From: Candidatus Edwardsbacteria bacterium RifOxyA12_full_54_48
GTDB lineage: Bacteria > Edwardsbacteria > AC1 > EtOH8
Length of the DNA stretch: 64,000 bases
Reading direction: 5' to 3'
NCBI GenBank assembly: GCA_001777915.1
Contig: MFFN01000004.1
Span: 661,632 to 725,631 of the forward strand
Under the pieces are notes generated by a model, which was not told the DNA's origin, made no database searches, and saw only the letters and a list, made by a program, of their open reading frames with translations. The position numbers and the translations under genes are program-made. Positions within the stretch are counted from its first letter, which is position 1. The number at the start of each line of letters is the position of its first letter. Below, in pieces: positions 42,537 to 51,400 of this stretch.

Positions 42537-45500
42537 TTTTATATTATATTGTTTGATATTATGTATATCAACTATGTGCTTAGCCGAGCAAACAACTTTG
42601 ATTTTTGAAACAGCTGTTGATGTTGATAATACTTGGCCAATACCTGATATTTATTCAGATAAAATATGCGATAATCTAATAAAAGATAATATGGGTGGTT
42701 TGATTTTATTTAAAATTCCCTGGGGTGTTGCCGCACTTTATAAGCAAAGAACGGATGGGAAGTGGTTGGCTTCGACAATAATCGCAGATAATGGATTCAA
42801 TAGGCTAGTGTGTGGTGAGAGTTATAATGGTTCGATAAATACATATGGCAGTTATGGAACCGGAAATGGGCAATTTCAATTTCCACAGGGAATTGCTGCG
42901 GATGTTAATGGAAATATATTTGTTGCAGATTTTCGGGGAAGTCGTATTGTATGGTTAACCTACGACATTACTACAAATACAATATCATTCAAACAAAATA
43001 TAACGGGAGGGAATCTTCTAAATCCTAAAGATGTAGACATTGATGATCGAGGCACTCCAACAGATCCTGCTGACGATGCAATATGGGTTACGGACTGGAC
43101 GGGAAATAAATTGATAAAATATAAGCGTTCTGGCAATATTTTTATATATGATAGGTCTATCAGCGAATTAAATGGTATTGAAATGCGCACACCATCAGGC
43201 ATAAGTCTGGTATCATTTACGGAAGAGGAACCCAGGCTTTATGTAATCAATGATAATGGTAAAAAGATAAATGGTTGGGAGGCGCCAACGGGTAGTTGTT
43301 TGACCTCTGTGGAAACTGATCATTTTGGAAACGTCTGGGCTGTTGATGCAATCGGCAAAATACATAAATTTGGATACTATTTAAATTATTTAACATCAAT
43401 TGGAAATGCAGGTTCAAATGTGGGACAGTTTTTGGTGCCTAAAGATTTTGCTGTAGCCAGATCCTTAACAAACAATGGTAATTTTTATAAGTCTGGATCT
43501 GTTGTGATTTCGGAAAAATGGACAAGTAATACAGGCGGACAAACATGGGTTATTGGAGCTGATATTGTTAACCTAACGGGAACGTATGATGAACATTATC
43601 GAATAGTTTCCTGGGATTGTATAGTGACAGATAACGCAGAAATCACAGCTCAAGTGATTAATTATAATACCGGGGCAATAGTAGCTACTCTTATTGATGA
43701 AGGATGGCATTTCGCAGGTGCATTGCGCCTGAACTGGTATGAACCTCCCGAAACATATGGCAAGTATTATTTGAGGATGACAATTACATCTTCATATAGC
43801 AGCAATGGTGTGCCTACGGTGAATAATAAAGTGATCACGAGTAGTATCATTGAAGTGCCAGTTGGTTATGCAATAAATTTCCATTCTGGTTTTGAGTCGA
43901 ACTATATTTGGCCAATAGATGCTGAGTATCCTGCTTGTGAAAACGTGGTTGAATATAATAATAATATTACTTCATACGATGCTTCGGGGATCTGGGCTAT
44001 ACCTATGTGGTATATTCCACATAGTGGATTATATTCTTATTTAGTTAAAGGTTATGATCAAAGCAGCTCAACAACAAATGATTATATATATTGGCGTTTA
44101 TTTAATCGTGACATCAAAATAACAGAGAACTCGGTTTTATATTTTTGGAGAAGGGTAAGAACTTCACCTGGTGGTCAAGGCCGGATTTTTATTGATGCAA
44201 AATTAAAAAATGGAAAAGTAATAAGGGATATTTTTAATAATGGCACTTATTTGTGTGATCAGAAGGGGAAGAGAATACATCCTTCTTTTGCGCGACCTGA
44301 TCCTGTAGATTGGAATTCATGGTGTTTCTATGCGATAAATTTAAGCTCTTTAACGGGAGAATATATTGATTATATTATGATAGGATATGATGATGATAAT
44401 AATGAAAGTGGCTCTTTTGAAGTGTTTTTTGATGATGTTACAATAGAACAATATTATCCGTATAAAAATCAGTGGTATGCCGAGAGGTTTGGTGGGAATT
44501 CCAAAATAGATTTAAGTTTTAATACTGATAATTACGAAGGTGGCGCCGAACTTAAACTTAATGTTCTGGAAACAACAAGTCCGGGCACATGGGTTAACGG
44601 ACCATTGCTGCGTAATAATATTGATGATGTGCCGGTCGCTCCCAATATGCGCGTAACCTGGGAACAGTATGACAGGAACCATTCATTATTATTTGAATTA
44701 TTAGTTCAAGGCTCAGACGGACAGGATAGATGGCTGATATACGGGGCTAATGCCAGCAATCATTGGGATACTGACCAGGGCTTTGTTGATATGGGTATCG
44801 GGCAAAAGTTACCTGAAGGATCTGGCATGCCGCGCGCCAGTAGGTTAAATGTTTGGGAAAAATTCAGCCGCAATATTAATGACGATTATTTTGCAGAATT
44901 TGACGTTTCAGCATCAAGCATTAAAGAGCTTAGGTTAGGCCACTTCTCATATACCGGTTGGAGCGTTGGTGATCACGGCGGAACGGTAAAGAATATAGAG
45001 TTTACGGATGTTCCTGTGACTTCTTTTGTTAGCGGTTTCGAAGAAGGGCAATATACGCCCTTTGCCGACACTACTTATGAAAATACCATTGTTCCATATT
45101 TTGCAGGTCCTGTAGGCGCGGAAAACGGGGTAAACCCTCATGCGGGTAATAAAATGTATAAAATCCAGGGAACAGATGTTAATTTACCTATTGCTAAAGT
45201 TGCGGCCGTATCGGGGGCGATTGACGGTAAGACCTTTTGGAATGTTTATGATCCATATGTAAAAATCGGAAAAGGGTCTTGCCTGTCATTCTGGATGCAT
45301 GTATATGCATCGCCAACAAATTATGGACAGATATTTGTCGATGCTACTACAAAGAGCGGAAAGCGTTTCAGTCAACTTATCGCACCTTCGAATATTTATC
45401 TCTGCGATAACAGCGGCATGAGAATAACCCCATCGGTTCATAAAGCGGCCATGGGCGAATGGGTCAACTATGTGGTCAACCTATCCAACAGTACCGCTTA

Positions 45501-48000
45501 TCCCACGGGGTTGGAAAACGAGATCATCGATCGATTGATGATAGGTTATGACGATGCTGTAAACGACCAGAAGGGTAATTTTGTAGCGTATATTGATGAT
45601 ATCCAAATATTACCCAACTTGCCGGTTTACGATCAATGGTCGGTAGCTCATTTCGGCGGGGATCCCAATGCTACTATCGGCTGGCAGGAACAGACTGGAG
45701 GCGGAGCCAAACTTGTTATGGACAATAATGGCGGTTCGGTGGGTTGGGTTAATGGACCATGGGCGATAAAAGAATTATTTTTGCCGGTATCTGTTCTTTT
45801 TGACGGTATCGTCAATTGGAGCCAATATGATCCCACTCATGCCTTATTGTTTGCCTTGAAAATATCCGGCGCCGATGGTAAGGAAAGATGGTTATGTTAT
45901 TCATCCAACGGCCAGAACCACGCCGGGGAAATAAGCAACGACGGGACTTTTGGATATGTCAATATGGAAACGACAGAAGCGTATAATGTTTGGCAGGATT
46001 TCAGCAGAAATATTTATACTGACTATAATAACCTTTTTACTGTTGTTCCAAGAAAAGTTGTTGCCATTGGATTAGGCCACTTCTCGTATGCTTCCTGGGA
46101 TGGTGATTTAGGCGGTGCAGTTAGAGACATTGCTTTCCGCCGCCAGGATCGCAGATGGTATACATTAGTTGATATTCAAAATGAATTGGCATTGGCATAC
46201 AATAATGCTGAAAAGATTACAGTATCCACGGATGGACTGCTGCATTTAAGCTATTCTGGGGAAGACAGTGTTTATTACACTTCCTCTGGGGACGACGGTC
46301 AGACTTGGACGACACCATATGCTATTGAAGGCGGCAGTTTGCCCGTCATTGCCGTTGACAGTAAGAATGCACCGGCTATTTCCTGGATAAAACAATGGGA
46401 ACCAAACCTGGGTGGTGGTGTATATTTTAGCTATAAAACTGCTTCCGGATGGAGCCCTGCAGATACATTAACCTTTATGGATGCTGTGCCATGGGATTAC
46501 ATCTGTGGGTATTCGCCACCGTCAATGTCCATAACAAATGATACAGTATCTCTGGTTTATGAGAAATCGTATGGTGGTGGTATTCCACCATACATATCAA
46601 AGGGCTGGGCTTTGCATCAAATAAGATTTGCCCTAGGCAATGTCAACGCTAAAAAAGATACAGTATTAGACCAATATACTTATACAGTGCCGCCTCCCTG
46701 GGCTGTGCCAACATCTGCTTCAATGGCTACGGATTACAAGGGAAATGATCATATCGCCTGGCATAAGCTAGGGAAGATATATTATTCGATGCGGAAAATA
46801 GACGGGACATACAGTCCGATAGTAGAAATATCCGGACCGGGTTCGGCGGAAAACCCCTCGATAAATATATCCGGTGTAGCCAATGTGGTCTGGGAAGAAG
46901 ACGGTGATATATACAAACGAACCGGTTATGACCAGAAATGGGATCCGATCATAAATATCAGCCAGTCTTCATCTGCATCGATGATGCCTTATATATGCGG
47001 CAGCGATATTCTATGGACCGAAGATGTCTCGAACGATTATGAGGTATTTAAGACTACATACAGCACGGAAAAGATGACATATGTTGCGCCGGATAATTTG
47101 TCGAGTACCGATTATGCATCAATATTCCCCCATGAATTTAAAGTACAGACAGCAATTGGCACAAAAACGTATTGCATTTGGGCGGAAGAGATTGAACCAG
47201 CGGTGCTGTGGGGTCTGACTTTTATGGTAGATACAACGGCCTTGGAGCCTGTTTATGCTGTTGACGTCGGACAAGAAACGCCTTCAATATTCAATGTGCA
47301 AAGAAATGGCTTCATTATCTATGAATCGCAAGCCAAAACTGACGACAATGCAGTAGAGCCTTATAAGACCGTAGATTATGATTCTACGGAATTGATATAT
47401 TGTTTTGATAACGTTGATCCCAATAAAAAGCATAAGATATTGCTTAGTTTTTATCATGAAAGCGGTGATGATATTAAGATGAAACCATATGTCAACGATT
47501 TGCCGCTGGGTGAGATAAAGGTGAAGTCCGGTGAAGAAGTGATATTGGACAAGCAGTTATCGGAAGCAAGCAATAGGGATGGTCAGATAATAGTGCGTAT
47601 TGAGAAAAGTAAAGGAACAATGGCTGTTTGCGGAAAGATACTTATTCATGAAGTCATCAAGGGCAATGGAAACGGGAAGGGTGGCGCACAGCTTGCCGAG
47701 CTTGGCAACATTGGTCAAACCTTTATATACAAGCTATTTCAGAACGCGCCAAATCCGTTCAACGGCCAGACCAGGATCAGCTACCAGTTGGCAAAACCCG
47801 GCAATGTCAGCCTGAAGATCTACAATACGCTGGGGCAATTGGTAAACACCCTAGTTGAGGGCCATCAGCAGCCAGGCATTTATGCCGCGATATGGAATGG
47901 TAGGGACAATTCAGGGAGAACAACAGCCAACGGGGTTTACTTCTATCGTTTGGAAGCAGGCGATTTCAAGGCAACAAAGAAAATGGTCATTCTTAAATAG
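42523..48000 (+). CDS. Giant secreted protein with NHL-type propeller and C-terminal sorting domain
   Basis: The 1825-aa protein has a signal peptide. An NHL-like propeller spans roughly 100-310 (GTGNGQFQFPQGIAADVNGNIFVAD). Two tandem modules of about 370 residues start at SGFESNYIW and SGFEEGQYTP and share LYFW/LSFW, IFIDA/IFVDA and MIGYDD. A second propeller-like region lies near 1210-1560. The end (FQNAPNPFNGQTRISYQL, then NGVYFYRLEAGDFKATKKMVILK) is a FlgD-like/type IX-style sorting domain. It is probably exported to the surface, perhaps by a type IX-like system not in this window. Codon bias shifts from AT-rich to more GC-rich after about 45 kb. Confidence 0.85.
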   Translation: MKCNNFILYCLILCISTMCLAEQTTLIFETAVDVDNTWPIPDIYSDKICDNLIKDNMGGLILFKIPWGVAALYKQRTDGKWLASTIIADNGFNRLVCGESYNGSINTYGSYGTGNGQFQFPQGIAADVNGNIFVADFRGSRIVWLTYDITTNTISFKQNITGGNLLNPKDVDIDDRGTPTDPADDAIWVTDWTGNKLIKYKRSGNIFIYDRSISELNGIEMRTPSGISLVSFTEEEPRLYVINDNGKKINGWEAPTGSCLTSVETDHFGNVWAVDAIGKIHKFGYYLNYLTSIGNAGSNVGQFLVPKDFAVARSLTNNGNFYKSGSVVISEKWTSNTGGQTWVIGADIVNLTGTYDEHYRIVSWDCIVTDNAEITAQVINYNTGAIVATLIDEGWHFAGALRLNWYEPPETYGKYYLRMTITSSYSSNGVPTVNNKVITSSIIEVPVGYAINFHSGFESNYIWPIDAEYPACENVVEYNNNITSYDASGIWAIPMWYIPHSGLYSYLVKGYDQSSSTTNDYIYWRLFNRDIKITENSVLYFWRRVRTSPGGQGRIFIDAKLKNGKVIRDIFNNGTYLCDQKGKRIHPSFARPDPVDWNSWCFYAINLSSLTGEYIDYIMIGYDDDNNESGSFEVFFDDVTIEQYYPYKNQWYAERFGGNSKIDLSFNTDNYEGGAELKLNVLETTSPGTWVNGPLLRNNIDDVPVAPNMRVTWEQYDRNHSLLFELLVQGSDGQDRWLIYGANASNHWDTDQGFVDMGIGQKLPEGSGMPRASRLNVWEKFSRNINDDYFAEFDVSASSIKELRLGHFSYTGWSVGDHGGTVKNIEFTDVPVTSFVSGFEEGQYTPFADTTYENTIVPYFAGPVGAENGVNPHAGNKMYKIQGTDVNLPIAKVAAVSGAIDGKTFWNVYDPYVKIGKGSCLSFWMHVYASPTNYGQIFVDATTKSGKRFSQLIAPSNIYLCDNSGMRITPSVHKAAMGEWVNYVVNLSNSTAYPTGLENEIIDRLMIGYDDAVNDQKGNFVAYIDDIQILPNLPVYDQWSVAHFGGDPNATIGWQEQTGGGAKLVMDNNGGSVGWVNGPWAIKELFLPVSVLFDGIVNWSQYDPTHALLFALKISGADGKERWLCYSSNGQNHAGEISNDGTFGYVNMETTEAYNVWQDFSRNIYTDYNNLFTVVPRKVVAIGLGHFSYASWDGDLGGAVRDIAFRRQDRRWYTLVDIQNELALAYNNAEKITVSTDGLLHLSYSGEDSVYYTSSGDDGQTWTTPYAIEGGSLPVIAVDSKNAPAISWIKQWEPNLGGGVYFSYKTASGWSPADTLTFMDAVPWDYICGYSPPSMSITNDTVSLVYEKSYGGGIPPYISKGWALHQIRFALGNVNAKKDTVLDQYTYTVPPPWAVPTSASMATDYKGNDHIAWHKLGKIYYSMRKIDGTYSPIVEISGPGSAENPSINISGVANVVWEEDGDIYKRTGYDQKWDPIINISQSSSASMMPYICGSDILWTEDVSNDYEVFKTTYSTEKMTYVAPDNLSSTDYASIFPHEFKVQTAIGTKTYCIWAEEIEPAVLWGLTFMVDTTALEPVYAVDVGQETPSIFNVQRNGFIIYESQAKTDDNAVEPYKTVDYDSTELIYCFDNVDPNKKHKILLSFYHESGDDIKMKPYVNDLPLGEIKVKSGEEVILDKQLSEASNRDGQIIVRIEKSKGTMAVCGKILIHEVIKGNGNGKGGAQLAELGNIGQTFIYKLFQNAPNPFNGQTRISYQLAKPGNVSLKIYNTLGQLVNTLVEGHQQPGIYAAIWNGRDNSGRTTANGVYFYRLEAGDFKATKKMVILK

Positions 48001-48014
48001 AGTTGGTACCAACC

Positions 48015-48047
48015 AAACGAGGTGGTTTTTAAAAGACCACCTCGTTT
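48015..48047 (+). terminator. Terminator of the exported-protein operon
   Basis: AAACGAGGTGGT and ACCACCTCGTTT form a perfect 12-bp stem with a 9-base loop, 15 bases after the stop. Just before it is the 12-bp palindrome GTTGGTACCAAC. Confidence 0.7.
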
Positions 48048-48072
48048 CAATATGTCCCCATAGAATCCACTA

Positions 48073-48100
48073 TTACTGGCTTTACTGGGCTTACTGGCCT
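48073..48100 (+). repeat. Short-repeat array near the right end of the element
   Basis: TTACTGGC-type units (TTACTGGCT, TTACTGGGC, TTACTGGCC) in tandem. Bases 48083-48100 are the exact reverse complement of 22635-22652. Confidence 0.65.
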
Positions 48101-48240
48101 TTGCTACAAGGGTACCCCATAGTTTGAAAAATTTACGTTTTGGCAAGATAGGCGGGAGCCGTGCAGTATTATCACTTATTCGGTGGATAAGGTGGTAAAG
48201 TCTGCCCCTCCTCTATAAAATAGGTTCTAAATACACGGAC

Positions 48241-48253
48241 TACCGCCCACCAT
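48241..48253 (+). other. attR candidate
   Basis: TACCGCCCACCAT matches the tRNA-Val end TATCGCCCACCAT at 12 of 13 bases. It lies where the GC-rich backbone resumes, just before a terminator. Confidence 0.55.
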
Positions 48254-48270
48254 AATGAACATAATTAGAA

Positions 48271-48296
48271 CCCGGCAGCACGGCTGCCGGGTTTTT
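48271..48296 (+). terminator. Strong terminator, probably the displaced tRNA-Val terminator
   Basis: CCCGGCAGC, loop ACG, GCTGCCGGG, then TTTTT. It stands 18 bases after the proposed attR and follows no intact plus-strand gene other than one already ended at 48047. Without the element it would sit just downstream of tRNA-Val. Confidence 0.8.
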
Positions 48297-48492
48297 CATT
48301 AAAAAGCCGGTTTTTCTTGTTGCGCAAAAGACTATTTTCATGTAATATTATCGGGCCGTATTTTGCCAGAAGAAATGCCCCGGCAGACCGATGTTTCTTC
48401 TGGGTGGACCGGCCCATGGGAAATTCAGGCGGTCTGCGGCCGGCCAATGTCTGGTGTTTTCAATTGACAGAATGATCACGGGAAGGAACGAT

Positions 48493-51400
48493 ATGGAGAA
48501 CGACGGATTTCCCCGGCGCTATAAGATGATCCGGACCCTGGGGCAGGGCGGCTTCGGTCGGGTATTCCTGGCCAGGGACCTGGCGGCCGGCAGGGACGTG
48601 GCATTGAAGATGGCCTCCGGGCCATTTTGTCATTTGTTGAGGAACGAGTACATCCGGCTGCACCGGTTCCGGCATCCCGGGCTTCCGGAGGTTTACGACT
48701 TTTCGCTTTCCCCCCAAGGGGAAAGCGGGTATCTGTCCCTGGAATACTGCCCCGGGGAGTCCCTTTCCCAGATGCTGGCCCCGGGGGCCATGCCCCCGGC
48801 CGACGCCCTGCCCATTCTGGAAAAGCTTTGCCGGATCCTGTCGTACCTTCATCAGCGGGGCCTGGTCCATGGTGATATAAAACCCGATAACGTCATGGTC
48901 TCCGGCCTTTCGGTCAAATTGCTGGATCTGGGACAGGCCGGAACCGCCGGGGCCGCCCCGGGCTGCGGCACGCCGGCCTATGCCCCGCCCGAATCGCTGT
49001 CGGGACAGGGCGCCATTATCCGGGCGTCAGACGTCTACAGTCTGGGCCTGCTGCTGTTCCAGATGCTGACCGGGGAACTTCCCCGCCCGGAGGTCAGGCT
49101 CAACCGGAACGAGCCCCTGGCGGTCCAAATAAAAGAACGCTTTTCGGGGCCGGTGGCTGATCTGCTGGTAAAAATGCTTCGTTACGATCCCATCGAGCGG
49201 TACGATTCTGCCGGGTCTCTGCTGGAGGCGGGCTGCCAGGCCGGGATATTTTCCCCGGATCAGGAACTGGTGAGGTTCGCTTACGCATCGTCCCCGGCGG
49301 CTTTGCGGGAAGCCTTGGGTCATGATGACCCGGCCAAACCACGTCTGGTGAAGCTGGCCGGCGGGCAGGGAAGCGGCCGGACCGGCCTGTTGAAAGAGAT
49401 CGATTTTATCAGCCGGCTCAGGGGCCGGGACAGCTATTACCTGGACCTGAAAAGCCTCCCGAAAAACGATATCCCGGATTTTGATTTCGCCGAAGGCGCC
49501 CTTCTTCTGATCGACCATATAAAGCCTTTCGATCCCCGGCTGGAAAAACTGTCCGGGACGGGGCGCTGGAGCATAATCTGCGCCGGAGGGGGCCCCGACG
49601 ATCCTTCAGTCCCATCCACGGCGCGAGAGATTTCAATTGGGCCGGCCACGGAAGATCTTTATCGCCGTATCTTAAAAGGCTGTTTTGAGGATATCAGCCT
49701 CTATGACCTGGGTCTGCTGGCATGCCGGATTTGCGAGGAAACCGGCGATGATGTTGGGCGGGCCGAGGAGCTGATCCAATTTTACCTGCGGAGCGGGTGG
49801 ATCTCAAAAAAGGAGAAGATCCGGCAGGTCAAATGGCCGGAGATCCTGGCCAATCAGGACCTTCCGGAAAACGGTGCCAGGAGGCTGTCCGATTGGTGGC
49901 AGGACCTGTCGGCCGACCAGAAAACCCTGGCTGGGGCCGCAGCCCTGGGCCAGCTTCCTGCCGGGCAGCCCCTACCGGACCGGTTAAGATACAGGATCGT
50001 AAAACGGGGCGAAAGGTACGCCATAAGCGATGAACAATGTTTAAGGCTGGTGATGGCCGGCTGGGGGCCGGACCAACGCCGGGAACTGATCGGACAGATC
50101 GAGCACCAGCCGGACCCCACCAGCGATTTTTTCTGCCGGGAGGCATACCGGACCTGGTTGCCGGATGGCGAACAGCGGATCCGCCTGACCACCCGGCTGT
50201 ATGCCAAGATCCGGCAGCGGGGCGACATCCATCGCACCCTGTTGTTGGCCCGGGAGCTTTTGGCAACGGAAACAACCGATGGGGCCTTTTACCGGGAACT
50301 GGCAGAGCAGATCACCGACCTGTGCTGCCGGATGGGCCGCTGGAGCGAGGCCCTGGAGTCTTGGCAAAAACTGGAAAATTCCCGGGGCCGGGACTGGAAA
50401 TACTGGAAGCGGCTGTTCTATATCATTTCCAACGGCAAGTTTTATGAGGAGGCGGAGAACAAGATAAAACTTCTGGCCGGGAGGATCGGTGAGCTGGATC
50501 CGGAATTGGCCCTTTTAGGCCAGAGTTATCAGGGATATCTCCGGGGGATCAGGGACGGCTCCGATGATTCGGACCGGATCCTGCGGGAATGCCTGAGCAG
50601 AGGAAAGGAACTGGGCAGCCCCAGGGCCATGATGGCTGCCGCCGAGCTGCAGGGCATATATCATTATCAGAAAAGCCGCTGGGATCTGGCCATAGAACCC
50701 CTGGAGACGGCAATGCAGCTATGGAACCAGGATACCGCTGGTTATGAAAAATCCCGGATCCTGGCTTTTTACGGGAACACCCTGGGGATACTGGGTTCCC
50801 CGGAGAAGGCCAGGGACAGACTGGAAGAGGCCGTCTCCCATGCCGCCTCAGCGATCCCGGATCAGGCCCTGGGAAAGATGCACTACAGCTTGGGGTCGGT
50901 ATATTTTAACCTCCGGGATTGGGACCGGGCCGAGGAGGCATATCGGCAGAGCATGTACCACCTGATGGGCGTCGGCAGCCAGCAGTATTTAACAGAAGCC
51001 CTGACCGGCCTGGCAAACATCGCCATGAACAAGGGCGGCTATGCGGCGGCCCACCGGTTCCTTCTGGCGCTTTTGGCCGGAGCCGGCAAAGGGGACCGGG
51101 AGCGCGGCCTGACAGCCAGTCTGTCCAACCTGAGCATCGTCGAAAGCCTGTTGGGCCAAAAGGAGCTGGCGGCAATCCATATCGCCAAGGCGCTGGAGAT
51201 CAGCCGACGACCGGACAGCGTTTGCGGTCCGGCGGCAGTGCTGAAGGTCAGGGCCGGTCTGGAGCTGGAACAGGGTAAGTGGCCCCGGGCCATTGCCACC
51301 TATCAAGAAGCAATGGAGAATTATCACCAGCTGGGCATTGCTCCGGATCCCGAGATATTGGCCGACCTGTCCTTTGCCGAGCACCGGAACGGCAATACCA

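Larger units (their letters stand above)
20960..48253. mobile_element. Integrated element of about 27 kb in tRNA-Val
   Basis: The left end is the tRNA-Val 3' end (20972-20984), overlapped by the recombinase gene. The proposed right end is TACCGCCCACCAT at 48241-48253, a 12/13 match to TATCGCCCACCAT of the tRNA. A perfect terminator follows at 48271-48296 and the GC-rich backbone resumes. Contents: recombinase, primase-ATPase, DUF5131, MmeI-like RM, ABC-3C system, propeller protein, XRE, RadC, ArdC, small Cys proteins and an exported-protein operon. No relaxase, secretion or capsid genes were seen, so it may be a satellite or mobilisable element. Confidence 0.75.

Noticed and set aside
20954-48253. 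Prophage or conjugative element
   Set aside because: No capsid, terminase, tail, relaxase or type IV secretion genes are visible, so only integrated mobile element is claimed.
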